Below are positions 17,887 through 26,022 of a stretch of 64,000 bases of DNA, piece by piece (positions within the stretch are counted from its first letter, which is position 1; the number at the start of each line of letters is the position of its first letter). Position numbers and translations under genes: made by a program. The notes under the pieces were generated by a model, which saw nothing but the letters and a program-made list of their open reading frames with translations, was not told the origin of the DNA and did not search any database. Location of the stretch: the NCBI RefSeq assembly GCF_009903625.1, contig NZ_CP047569.1, positions 1,768,501 to 1,832,500 on the forward strand, in the 5' to 3' direction. This DNA is from Microbulbifer sp. ALW1 (lineage in GTDB: Bacteria; Pseudomonadota; Gammaproteobacteria; Pseudomonadales; Cellvibrionaceae).

Positions 17887-20184
17887 ATGAGTTATCAAGT
17901 ACTGGCGCGCAAGTGGCGGCCGCGGTTGTTCCGGGAGATGGTTGGGCAGGAGCATGTGCTTCAGGCGCTGATCAATGCCCTGGACAACAATCGCCTGCAC
18001 CATGCCTATCTGTTTGCCGGTACCCGCGGGGTGGGCAAGACCACCATTGCGCGGATTCTCGCCAAGTGCCTGAACTGTGAGACGGGCGTCAGCTCTGAGC
18101 CCTGTGGCCAGTGTTCGGTTTGTAGTGAGATCGCCGACGGACGCTTTGTTGACCTGATTGAAGTGGATGCGGCTTCCCGTACCAAAGTGGAAGATACCCG
18201 CGAGCTGCTGGAGAATGTCCAGTATGCGCCGACAAGGGGCCGCTACAAGGTGTACCTCATCGACGAGGTGCACATGCTCTCCAACAGTTCCTTCAACGCC
18301 CTGTTGAAGACCCTGGAAGAGCCGCCGCCCCACGTCAAATTCCTGCTGGCCACCACCGATCCGCAAAAGTTGCCGGTGACGGTGTTGTCACGTTGTTTGC
18401 AGTTCAATCTCAAGAATATGAGTCCGGAGCGGGTGGTTGAGCACCTGCGTTTTGTACTGGAAAAAGAGCTGGTGCCCTTTGAGGAGGCTGCCCTCTGGCA
18501 TCTGGGGCGTGCTGCTGACGGCAGTATGCGCGATGCGATGAGCCTTACCGATCAGGCCATTGCCTTCGGTGGCGGCAAGATCAGTGAAGCGGAAGTGCGG
18601 GCTATGCTCGGCACGCTCGACAGTACTCTGGTGTGGAAGTTGGTACAGGCGCTGGCGGATGAAAATCCATCTGCGCTGTTTGCGGCGGTGGATGAACTGT
18701 CCCAGCAGGCGCCGGATTACAGTGCGGCGCTGGCTGAACTTGCCGCCATATTGCACCGTATCGCCATTGCCCAGGTGTTGCCGCAAGCGGTTGATAACGC
18801 ACTGGGGGATGCCGAATTGCTGGCGCAGCATGCCGCCGCCATTCCCGGTGAGAATATCCAGCTGTTTTATCAGATGGCACTGCTGGCTCGCCGCGACCTG
18901 CCGCTGGCTCCGGAGCCCCGGGGAGGCTTCGAGATGGCCCTGTTGCGCATGCTCGCCTTCAAACCCCAGGGGGTTGCGAATATCCCAACCGCCAGCCTGG
19001 CGGGGCAGGGGGCAGCTCAGGTATCTCAGGCCTCTCCACAGGTGCCGGCTGCGGCTACAGCGAATCCGGTGGCGGCTCAGGTGCCACAGCAGCCCGAGGC
19101 TAGTTCACCAGTGGCTGTTCCACAGCATTCTGATCCTCAGGTCGCGGACTCCGCGGCTGTAGAGTCCGCTCCTCCGGTCGACGATGCGCCGCCCTGGTCT
19201 GATGATCCGCAGCCAGCGGTTCCCGTTGCCCCTCAGGTATCACCATCAGAGCCGAGCCCAGAGGGCACCCGGTGGGAACAGCCTGGCGCGCAAAACGGAG
19301 AACAAAGCGGAGCGCAAGTCGAGGAGCACGGCGGAAAAAAGCCGGAACCTGAATCGGCCCCGCACAGTGTTGCGGCGGAAGTGCCTGCCTGTGAGTCGCC
19401 AGTTGTAGCGGCGCCTATGCAGGCACCTATGCAGGCAAATGAGCCGGCAAGTGTTGAGCCCGCGGAGTTAACCTCGGGGTTAGTCAATTCGGGATCAATT
19501 AATCCGGCGTTCGTAAATAGTGCCCCTCCTGCAGCCGCGATGGAGCCGCACTTCCCAGAGCCTGACACTTCCATGGCTCCGTCGGCCGTTGTGCCTGAAC
19601 CCGCACCACAACAGCCAGCACCACAACACCAGCAGGCCGTGGAGCCTGACGCACGCGCTGCATTGCGTGAACAGTTGCGCCAGCAGGTGGCACAAGTAGA
19701 GTCGGCGCCGATACCACCGGTTAGCGCACCCGTGGCCAGTCCGAAGGTCGCCGCTGCGCCCCAGCCCGAGCAGGCTGTGCCTGCAGCCCGGCTGGATGCC
19801 TTGTCGCCTGGCAGCTGGCCTGCCATGTATCCGCAAGTCGGTGTGACCGGTATCCTTCACTCCATTGCTTCGCACCTGGAGTTACTGGGGCGACAGGACA
19901 ATATACTGTCATTTACGCTGGATCAGTCTTTCAGCAGCCTCTACGACGAGGGGCACCAGCGCCGGCTCGCCGATGTGCTGGGTGACTTTTTCGGTCAGCC
20001 ACTGTCGGTGCAGATCCAGATAGGTGAAGTGCACGGCGGCACTCCTGCACGCCTGATCGCCGCTACTCGTGAAGCACAGTTGTTGTCTGCCCGGGATGCC
20101 CTCAACGCAGACCCGCTGGTGCAAGACTTGCAGTCCGAATTGGGCGCGCAGTTAGTTCCGGACTCTGTTGAGTATCTCGGTTGA
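17887..20184 (+). CDS. dnaX: DNA polymerase III subunits tau and gamma
   Basis: A 765-aa clamp-loader ATPase (tau). Walker A GTRGVGKT at 45-52; zinc-binding Cys 64, 73, 76 and 79; Walker B VYLIDE at 122-127; SRC sensor at 168-170. The clamp-loader collar region ends near residue 360. A long Pro/Ala/Gln-rich linker (about 365-640) then leads to the tau-specific domains IV-V that bind DnaB and the polymerase alpha subunit. The linker makes the protein longer than E. coli tau (643 aa). A slippery heptamer inside the linker is likely to give a ~488-aa gamma form. Followed by ybaB and recR, the classical order. Confidence 0.97.
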   Translation: MSYQVLARKWRPRLFREMVGQEHVLQALINALDNNRLHHAYLFAGTRGVGKTTIARILAKCLNCETGVSSEPCGQCSVCSEIADGRFVDLIEVDAASRTKVEDTRELLENVQYAPTRGRYKVYLIDEVHMLSNSSFNALLKTLEEPPPHVKFLLATTDPQKLPVTVLSRCLQFNLKNMSPERVVEHLRFVLEKELVPFEEAALWHLGRAADGSMRDAMSLTDQAIAFGGGKISEAEVRAMLGTLDSTLVWKLVQALADENPSALFAAVDELSQQAPDYSAALAELAAILHRIAIAQVLPQAVDNALGDAELLAQHAAAIPGENIQLFYQMALLARRDLPLAPEPRGGFEMALLRMLAFKPQGVANIPTASLAGQGAAQVSQASPQVPAAATANPVAAQVPQQPEASSPVAVPQHSDPQVADSAAVESAPPVDDAPPWSDDPQPAVPVAPQVSPSEPSPEGTRWEQPGAQNGEQSGAQVEEHGGKKPEPESAPHSVAAEVPACESPVVAAPMQAPMQANEPASVEPAELTSGLVNSGSINPAFVNSAPPAAAMEPHFPEPDTSMAPSAVVPEPAPQQPAPQHQQAVEPDARAALREQLRQQVAQVESAPIPPVSAPVASPKVAAAPQPEQAVPAARLDALSPGSWPAMYPQVGVTGILHSIASHLELLGRQDNILSFTLDQSFSSLYDEGHQRRLADVLGDFFGQPLSVQIQIGEVHGGTPARLIAATREAQLLSARDALNADPLVQDLQSELGAQLVPDSVEYLG
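19321..19352 (+). promoter_or_regulatory. Programmed -1 frameshift signal in dnaX
   Basis: The heptamer A AAA AAG (19335-19341) is in the phase needed for tandem Lys-tRNA slippage (codons 484-485, AAA AAG). A Shine-Dalgarno-like GAGGAG (19321-19326) lies 8 nt upstream. After slipping, the -1 frame reads Ala-Gly-Thr and then TGA at 19350-19352, giving a ~488-residue product. E. coli dnaX uses the same heptamer with a similar upstream element. Only a weak stem (CCGC/GCGG) was seen downstream. Confidence 0.75.
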
Positions 20185-20261
20185 ATGCGGGCGCTCTGCG
20201 ATTGCCGCCAGCTCTCTATGTATTTGAAATATCTGAATGAATTGATTGAACGGTGATACCG

Positions 20262-20612
20262 ATGATGAAAGGTTTGGGCGATTTGATGCAGCAGGCCCAG
20301 AAGATGCAGGCCGACATGCAAGAGCGCATGGAAAAGATGCAGAAGGAATTAACCGATCTGCGCCTGACCGGCGAATCTGGAGCCGGTATGGTCAAGGTCA
20401 CCATGAACGGCCGCCACGATGTGACGGACGTGAATATTGACCAGAGCCTTCTGGGTGAAGACAAAGAAATGCTTGAGGATCTGTTGGCGGCGGCGGTGAA
20501 TGACGCGGTGCGACGGGTAGAAGAGGCCTCGCAAAAATTGCAGAAAGAGCAAATGGGCGGTATGGCTGCGGGTATGAATTTACCTGAAGGCTTCAAATTT
20601 CCCTTCGGGTAA
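20262..20612 (+). CDS. ybaB: Nucleoid-associated protein YbaB/EbfC
   Basis: A ~116-aa protein of the YbaB/EbfC family, a DNA-binding dimer encoded between dnaX and recR in many bacteria. The N-terminal helix is Met/Gln/Lys-rich ([20 protein letters not shown]). The core has [15 protein letters not shown] and [19 protein letters not shown], and the tail is [16 protein letters not shown] at 20253 is in frame, but the ATG at 20262 or the adjacent one at 20265 matches the family start. Confidence 0.95.
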   Translation: MMKGLGDLMQQAQKMQADMQERMEKMQKELTDLRLTGESGAGMVKVTMNGRHDVTDVNIDQSLLGEDKEMLEDLLAAAVNDAVRRVEEASQKLQKEQMGGMAAGMNLPEGFKFPFG

Positions 20613-20667
20613 ATCAGCCTGTATTGACGGAGGCCCGTGAAAAACAGGCGCTGTCGCAACGATTCCG

Positions 20668-20693
20668 GGGCTCTGTATGGAGCCCTTTGTTTT
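20668..20693 (+). terminator. Terminator-like hairpin between ybaB and recR
   Basis: GGGCTC (20668-20673) and GAGCCC (20680-20685) with a 6-nt loop are followed by TTTGTTTT. It may attenuate read-through from dnaX-ybaB into recR. Confidence 0.6.
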
Positions 20694-20719
20694 ATCCAAA
20701 CAGGTACCGAACAACGACC

Positions 20720-21322
20720 ATGTTCAGCCCCCTGATAGAAGACCTGATCCGAGCACTGCGCTGCCTGCCTGGCGTCGGCCCCAAATCCGCCCAGCGCATG
20801 GCCATGTACCTGCTGGAAAAAGACCGCGATGCCGCCGGCTTGCTGGCCAGTTCTCTGGCCCAGGCGGTGGAAAAAGTCGGCCGCTGCACCCGCTGCCGTA
20901 CGCTCACGGAATTGACCGTGTGCACCCTGTGCGCGAACAGTCGCCGGGATCACACCATGCTGTGTGTGGTGGAGACTCCGGCCGACGTCCTGGCGATTGA
21001 GCAGGCGGGTAATTATCACGGCCTTTACTTTGTCCTTCACGGCCACCTGTCACCTATTGATGGAGTGGGCCCTGCGGATCTGGGGCTGGATGTATTGGGT
21101 GAGCGCTTGAGTGAAAAAGAGGACGGTGGCATTCGCGAGTTGATCGTTGCCACCAACCCCACCGTGGAGGGAGAGGCGACGGCGCAGTTTATTGCTGAGC
21201 GCGCCCGGGCCAAAGGTGTTGCTGTCAGTCGCATCGCCCACGGCGTGCCCATCGGTGGGGAACTGGAATATATCGACGGCGGCACACTGGCCCACGCCTT
21301 TAACAGTCGTACCACGCTGTGA
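20720..21322 (+). CDS. recR: Recombination mediator RecR
   Basis: A 200-aa protein acting with RecF and RecO to load RecA on gapped DNA. The N-terminal helix-hairpin-helix is at ~8-25 ([16 protein letters not shown]). The Cys4 zinc finger is at ~57-72 ([16 protein letters not shown]). The Toprim domain is at ~80-175 ([12 protein letters not shown], then [14 protein letters not shown]). The frame is open 96 nt further upstream, but the ATG at 20720 fits the family start and length (E. coli 201 aa), and the upstream part contains the hairpin at 20668. Confidence 0.97.
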   Translation: MFSPLIEDLIRALRCLPGVGPKSAQRMAMYLLEKDRDAAGLLASSLAQAVEKVGRCTRCRTLTELTVCTLCANSRRDHTMLCVVETPADVLAIEQAGNYHGLYFVLHGHLSPIDGVGPADLGLDVLGERLSEKEDGGIRELIVATNPTVEGEATAQFIAERARAKGVAVSRIAHGVPIGGELEYIDGGTLAHAFNSRTTL

Positions 21323-21366
21323 CTTTGGCGTAGCCTGAGTATGAAAAATCAAAATCTGGACGATTG

Positions 21367-22518
21367 ATGTCTGAGCAATTCAATAGCACCGGGAGTAAAA
21401 GCCTGGTGGATACCACACCAATTTGGGTCGATAGTGGCGAAGAGCTGGCAGTGCTTTGCGAGCGCTGGCGCACCCAGAGTGCCGTTGCGCTGGATACAGA
21501 GTTCATGCGCAGCCGTACTTTTTACCCGCTGCCGGCACTGGTGCAGGTGGGAGATGGTAAACACTGTTACCTGATCGATAACCTCGCCATTGAGGATCTC
21601 GCTCCACTGCGCGAACTACTGCTGGATACCCGCGTGGTCAAAATCATGCACTCCTGTAGCGAGGACCTGGAAACCCTGGATCGCCTACTGGGCGCCATTC
21701 CCGATCCCATATTTGATACCCAGGTAGCCGCAGCCGTTACCGGGATGGGGGCAGGGCTTGGTTATGCCGCAACCGTCAGCCAGCTACTACAGGTCGAGCT
21801 GCCGAAAAGTGAAACCCGCTCGGACTGGCTGCAGCGCCCCCTGAGCGAAGCACAGAAAAATTATGCCGCCCTGGATGTCGCCTGGCTGCCACTGGTGTAT
21901 GGCATTTTATTGAAGACGTTGCGTGAGCAGGGGCGACTGGACTGGGTGCAGGAAGACTGCACCGTTGCCGTCCAGGCGGCACGCGAGCCCGAACCGCCCG
22001 AGCTCTATTATCGCAAGGTCAAAGGCGCCTGGCGTTTGCGGCCGAAGCAGCTCGCTGTATTGCAGGATCTCTGTACTTGGCGAGAGCAGGAAGCGCGCGC
22101 ACAAGACGTTCCCCGTAATCACCTGTTGAAAGAAAATGTCTGCTTTGGTCTCGCGCAGGCGATGCCCAAATATCTCGCCACCCTGGCACAGCCGGGACTG
22201 GAGGGCAAAACCCTGCGCAAGTATGGCGAGACCCTGCTGCAGATTATTGCAGCAGCCGCGGAGCGGCAGGACATGCCTGCGCCCCTGCCTGAGCCTCTCA
22301 ATCGGGAGCAGGGTGAAGTGCTCAAGTTGCTGCGCGCGAAAGTGACTCAGCTGGCGGAAGAGGCCGGAGTGCCCTCGGAAATTCTGGTGCGTAAAAAAGA
22401 ACTGGAAACCCTGGTTCAGGCGCAAGCGCCTGAGCTCGAAGGGCGCCTCCTGGGCTGGCGTAAAACAGTGGTAGGTGAACCATTGCTGGCAGAACTGAAC
22501 AACCTGAGAAATTCTTGA
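21367..22518 (+). CDS. rnd: Ribonuclease D
   Basis: A 383-aa 3'-5' exoribonuclease that trims tRNA and other small RNA precursors. The DEDDy active site is complete: D43 and E45 in LDTEFMRSR, D100 in HSCSEDLETL, Y166 and D170 in NYAALDVAWL. HRDC domains follow (about 210-290, with LCTWREQEARAQDVPRNHLLK, and a second toward the C-terminus). The ATG at 21367 is chosen over TTG at 21364. The stop overlaps the ycgL start (TGATG), so the two are translationally coupled. Confidence 0.96.
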   Translation: MSEQFNSTGSKSLVDTTPIWVDSGEELAVLCERWRTQSAVALDTEFMRSRTFYPLPALVQVGDGKHCYLIDNLAIEDLAPLRELLLDTRVVKIMHSCSEDLETLDRLLGAIPDPIFDTQVAAAVTGMGAGLGYAATVSQLLQVELPKSETRSDWLQRPLSEAQKNYAALDVAWLPLVYGILLKTLREQGRLDWVQEDCTVAVQAAREPEPPELYYRKVKGAWRLRPKQLAVLQDLCTWREQEARAQDVPRNHLLKENVCFGLAQAMPKYLATLAQPGLEGKTLRKYGETLLQIIAAAAERQDMPAPLPEPLNREQGEVLKLLRAKVTQLAEEAGVPSEILVRKKELETLVQAQAPELEGRLLGWRKTVVGEPLLAELNNLRNS

Positions 22519-22832
22519 TGACCGATTCAGCGAACTCTTCAGTGAAAACCCTGTGTGATATTTACCGCAGTCCGCGCGAAGCGGAAATGTACCTGTACGT
22601 CGATAAGGCCCAGGGTATGGCGCGGGTTCCAGAAAAATTACAGTCGCTGTTCGGTAAGCCGGTACATGTCACCACGCTTCTGCTGACGCCGAAGCGCAAG
22701 CTTGCGCGCGCAGATGTGGAAAAGGTCATGAACGCCCTGCGAGATCAAGGCTACTATCTGCAGATGCCCCCGGTCGTTGACGACGAAATGCGGGCAATTG
22801 CCGCGCAGAATAGTAAATTGCCCCGTGGGTGA
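22518..22832 (+). CDS. ycgL: YcgL domain protein
   Basis: A 104-aa protein of the YcgL family. Function is not established; the fold is a small alpha/beta domain. Recognised by VKTLCDIYRSPREAEMYLYVDK at the start (split motif: CDIYRS and EMYLYVD) and the HVTTLLLTPKRKLARADVEKVM segment (core LLTPKRKLARAD). Rnd-ycgL-ycgN order matches Pseudomonas-like genomes. The start overlaps the rnd stop by one base. Confidence 0.93.
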   Translation: MTDSANSSVKTLCDIYRSPREAEMYLYVDKAQGMARVPEKLQSLFGKPVHVTTLLLTPKRKLARADVEKVMNALRDQGYYLQMPPVVDDEMRAIAAQNSKLPRG

Positions 22833-22877
22833 TATTCGTTAAATCGAAAGTGGTAATGCATTCGTGGTAAGTCAATT

Positions 22878-23330
22878 GTGGTAAGTCAGAGGCCATTCTG
22901 GCAGCGCAAATCACTTTCGGAAATGACACCGGAGGAGTGGGAGTCCCTGTGCGACGGCTGTGGGCGTTGTTGCCTGCATCGGCTGGAAGATGAAGACACG
23001 GGGGAGGTTCACACCACGCGTGTTTCCTGCAAGTTACTGGATACACACACTTGCCAGTGCAGTGACTACCCACGGCGCAAGCAGTTGGTGCCAGACTGTA
23101 TTCAGCTGACACCGGCAGACGCCGCCAATTTTACCTGGTTGCCCGCTACCTGTGCTTATCGCACCCTGGCGGAGGGGCGGCCGCTGGCCAGCTGGCACCC
23201 GCTGGTATCCGGTGATCCCGATTCTGTGCACAAAGCGGGGATATCCGTACAGGACCAGGTGATCAGTGAATCCCAGGTGCATCCCGATGACTTTCAGGAG
23301 CATATTGTCATCTGGGTAGGAGATGACTGA
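22878..23330 (+). CDS. ycgN: YcgN family cysteine-cluster protein (UPF0260)
   Basis: A 150-aa protein of the YkgJ-like Cys-cluster superfamily. Cys residues in CDGCGRCC (~26-33), SCKLLDTHTCQCSDY (~51-65), DCIQL (~74) and TCAY (~92) are placed as in YcgN, and probably bind a metal or a cluster; function unknown. Starts with GTG at 22878. That GTG lies in the second unit of an 11-bp direct repeat, GTGGTAAGTCA, at 22864 and 22878; the first unit reads into a stop within a few codons. Confidence 0.92.
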   Translation: MVSQRPFWQRKSLSEMTPEEWESLCDGCGRCCLHRLEDEDTGEVHTTRVSCKLLDTHTCQCSDYPRRKQLVPDCIQLTPADAANFTWLPATCAYRTLAEGRPLASWHPLVSGDPDSVHKAGISVQDQVISESQVHPDDFQEHIVIWVGDD

Positions 23331-23444
23331 GGGACTGACTGAGGGAATAACTGAAAGGGTGACTGACCGGCAGCCTGGCGTCGGCAGTGCGTGGGATTGA
23401 AAAACGTTTTAACTATTCATATGAAACACTAAAGCGAAAATACG

Positions 23445-23810
23445 ATGGCTGAAGAATTTAAAATTGCCTGGGCGGTTTACGCCGGTGGGGTACTGGTTCT
23501 GCTGGTGGCGGGCTGGTGGTTTATGCGGAACTGGGGGTGGTCCTGGGTGCGCAACCTGTTATTACTGGAAGCGGCAACTCTGTTACTGGTTCCCGCCCGC
23601 GGGAGCATGGAGGATGGTCCCCTGACACCACTGTTGCCGCTGTTTGTTTATCAGACCATTTTTGAAGAAGAGGGCGCGTCGCCGGAAGTGGCTGCCAGCC
23701 TGGTCTTTGCCGGGGGTGGTGCCTTCGCAGTGATGTTGATTATCGGGATCATTACCCTGATGGTGCGGCGTCGTAAAGATCGCCCCATGACGGAGAGTGA
23801 CCAGTACTGA
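23445..23810 (+). CDS. Small integral membrane protein, unknown
   Basis: A 121-aa protein with about three hydrophobic segments (AWAVYAGGVLVLLVAGWWFM; WVRNLLLLEAATLLLVPA; FAGGGAFAVMLIIGIITLMV) and a basic tail RRRKDR. It has an acidic stretch (FEEEGASPEV) between helices 2 and 3. No family recognised. It lies 114 nt after ycgN in the same direction and may be its own transcription unit. The ATG at 23445 has no strong ribosome site but the protein begins with a plausible cytoplasmic segment. Confidence 0.75.
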   Translation: MAEEFKIAWAVYAGGVLVLLVAGWWFMRNWGWSWVRNLLLLEAATLLLVPARGSMEDGPLTPLLPLFVYQTIFEEEGASPEVAASLVFAGGGAFAVMLIIGIITLMVRRRKDRPMTESDQY

Positions 23811-24127
23811 GTTTCTGTCTCCAATCACCGGGCGTTACGCCTGAGAAATATGCGCCTGCCTGTTACCGAGGTAACTGAGGTAGAGGGAGGCGCCAATCCC
23901 TCTGTTCAATCCTATCCCGCTGCGGCCGATTTTCCCGGTTACTGCTATATCTAATAGAGCCCGCAACAAACCCTCGCTATCTTGAGGCAATGGCTGCATG
24001 GCGCCGAATGGCACGCAAAAGTGCCAGGACGCACAACTCGCGATTTACATAACCGACAAAACACAAGAAGTGCCAGCAGTGGCGTTAACTGCGCGCTATT
24101 AGCCGTGCGCTGAATGAAGGGACAGGG
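23811..24127. other. Intergenic stretch with no recognised feature
   Basis: About 320 bp. It presumably contains the promoter for the 24128-24808 gene. No repeat, RNA or terminator was made out. Confidence 0.4.
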
Positions 24128-24808
24128 ATGCTCGACCACCTGCTAATTCTGACCGCTGTCATGCTGGTCTCCGGTATTCTCGGTGGCCTGGTCAACTACT
24201 ACCAGATGCTGTTCACCGAGGAAGATCCTGCTGGCCTTGCCCGCTGCCTGATCATGGGGTTGTGTGGCGCCTTGATGGTGCCAATTTTCCTCAAGTTCAC
24301 CCAGAGTGACCTGCTGATCGAAATTCAGGGGGACCCGTCCCGCCTGCTGATCTTTACCGGTTACTGCCTCCTTGCAGCGATTGCTTCCCGTATGTTCGTC
24401 TTCAATGCGGCCCGCCGTCAGTTGCGGGATGCCAGCATTGCGCGGGCGCGGGTCGAGAACCTGGAGCAGGAGATTCGTGCCATGCAGCTGGAAATGATGC
24501 CGCTGCTGGAGCACGAGATTGAGGGCGACCCGGATCAGGGACCGACGCTGGACTTTAACCAGATCCGCAAGCTGGACGACAACGCGTTGCATGTGTTGAG
24601 CCTGCTCAATACCGGGGACTGTGTTTTTCGCTCCCTGGCCGGAATGGCCCACGAGGGCAATATGGAATCCAACTCTATTGCCCGCGCGCTCAACAGCCTG
24701 TTGGTGCTGGAGATGGTGGGCAAGATCCACAGCCACTTGGGCATCCGCTGGTACATTACCGATAAGGGGCGTCAGGTAGTGCGTCGCCGCCGCACCCAGG
24801 TGGCTTGA
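24128..24808 (+). CDS. Membrane-anchored protein with C-terminal winged-helix-like domain
   Basis: A 226-aa protein. There are three hydrophobic segments in the first ~100 residues (LLILTAVMLVSGILGGLVNY; CLIMGLCGALMVPIFLKF; LLIFTGYCLLAAIASRMFVF). A coiled-coil-like linker follows (~105-130, ARARVENLEQEIRAMQLEM). The C-terminal ~75 residues look like a winged helix: HVLSLLNTGDCVFRSLAGMA, SIARALNSLLVLEMVG, then WYITDKGRQVVRRR. This suggests a membrane-bound regulator or adaptor. Similar proteins may be listed as YEATS-associated helix-containing, but I am not sure of that link. Confidence 0.7.
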   Translation: MLDHLLILTAVMLVSGILGGLVNYYQMLFTEEDPAGLARCLIMGLCGALMVPIFLKFTQSDLLIEIQGDPSRLLIFTGYCLLAAIASRMFVFNAARRQLRDASIARARVENLEQEIRAMQLEMMPLLEHEIEGDPDQGPTLDFNQIRKLDDNALHVLSLLNTGDCVFRSLAGMAHEGNMESNSIARALNSLLVLEMVGKIHSHLGIRWYITDKGRQVVRRRRTQVA

Positions 24809-25003
24809 TCGGGTCTCAGCACCGCTCTTCTTCTCGGGGCCTCTTCGTTTTCCCCTGCAGTTTATGACTGCAATTATTTATTTGGTCGCATTCAGTTGGG
24901 GTGCGGCCCCTGCCGTCATTCAATTTGACAGATTCCGCCTTTGGCCGTTTTCGCGGCATCCTTTACCATGGGTGTTTTTCGATCGATAACATTCGGAGCA
25001 GCC

Positions 25004-25849
25004 ATGAAATTCACCGGAACCGACAGTTATGTCGCCACCGACGATCTGCAGATGGCGGTGGATGCGGCGGTTACCCTGCAGCGTCCGCTGCTGATCAAGG
25101 GGGAACCCGGTACCGGGAAAACCCTGTTGGCAGAAGAGGTGGCCAGCAGTCTCGGCCTGAAGCTGATTCAGTGGCACATCAAGTCCACGACCAAGGCGCA
25201 ACAGGGCCTGTATGAGTACGATGCGGTGTCCCGCCTGCGCGATTCGCAGCTGGGGGTGGACCGTGTGCACGATATCGGTAATTACATCAAGAAGGGTAAG
25301 CTCTGGGAGGCGTTTGACGCGGATGAGCGGGTGGTGCTGCTGATTGATGAGATCGATAAGGCGGATATCGAGTTTCCCAATGATTTGCTGGTGGAAATCG
25401 ATCGTATGCAGTTTTTTGTGTACGAGACGGGCGAGACGATTACGGCCAAGCATCGTCCAATCGTGATCATCACGTCGAACAATGAAAAAGAACTGCCGGA
25501 TGCGTTTTTGCGCCGCTGCTTTTTCCATTACATCAGTTTCCCGGATCGGGCGACGATGCAGAAGATCGTGGATGTGCATTATCCGGGGATCAAGCAGCAG
25601 TTGGTGGCGGAGGCGATGGATGTGTTCTTCCAGATCCGCGAGGTGCCGGGGCTAAAGAAAAAGCCTTCGACTTCCGAGTTGATTGATTGGTTGAAGCTGT
25701 TGCTGGCGGATGATATTCCCGAGGAAGTGCTGAAAAATCGCGATGCGACTTCGGCGATCCCGCCTTTGTACGGCGCGTTACTTAAAAATGAGCAGGACGT
25801 GCATATGTTAGAGCGTCTTGCGTTTATGGCGCGCCGAGAGAACCGGTAA
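25004..25849 (+). CDS. MoxR-family AAA+ ATPase
   Basis: A 281-aa AAA+ ATPase. Walker A GEPGTGKT near 35, Walker B VVLLIDEIDKAD near 110, sensor 1 IVIITSNNEKELPDAF near 155, and the Arg finger region FLRRCFFHYISFPD. MoxR proteins act as chaperones that assemble or activate cofactor enzymes together with VWA-domain partners. Here the partner is the CoxE-like VWA gene downstream. The ATG at 25004 has GGAGCA just upstream and starts at the family N-terminus; the frame upstream is spurious. Confidence 0.92.
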   Translation: MKFTGTDSYVATDDLQMAVDAAVTLQRPLLIKGEPGTGKTLLAEEVASSLGLKLIQWHIKSTTKAQQGLYEYDAVSRLRDSQLGVDRVHDIGNYIKKGKLWEAFDADERVVLLIDEIDKADIEFPNDLLVEIDRMQFFVYETGETITAKHRPIVIITSNNEKELPDAFLRRCFFHYISFPDRATMQKIVDVHYPGIKQQLVAEAMDVFFQIREVPGLKKKPSTSELIDWLKLLLADDIPEEVLKNRDATSAIPPLYGALLKNEQDVHMLERLAFMARRENR

Positions 25850-25871
25850 CAGTATCAGCTAGTGTGGTGGC

Positions 25872-25985
25872 GGTAGTGCTGGCGGGTGAAGGTTTGCGAA
25901 ACACGCCGTGAACCCATCCATGGGGGCTCTTCTGCGAGGTCCCTCTCGCAGAAGGTTTCGCAAACCTTCACCCGCCATCACTACC
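25872..25985. repeat. Nested palindromic repeat element, copy 1
   Basis: A 114-bp element. The outer arms are 31 nt, 25872-25902 and 25955-25985, with one mismatch. Inside, a 10-bp perfect hairpin (25929-25938/25945-25954, loop GTCCCT) abuts the right arm. The 26-nt spacer on the other side (25903-25928) has its own 4-bp hairpin CCCA/TGGG. It begins 22 nt after the MoxR stop, within the MoxR-VWA unit. A relative in inverted orientation is at 43898-44009. Confidence 0.9.
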
Positions 25986-26022
25986 TTCGCCCTGAAATTC
26001 TCATCTTTATCGAGCACAGCTT

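Noticed and set aside
18980..19790. Repetitive-looking Ala/Pro/Gln stretch in dnaX
   Set aside because: It is the expected low-complexity linker between clamp-loader and tau-specific domains, not an inserted repeat.
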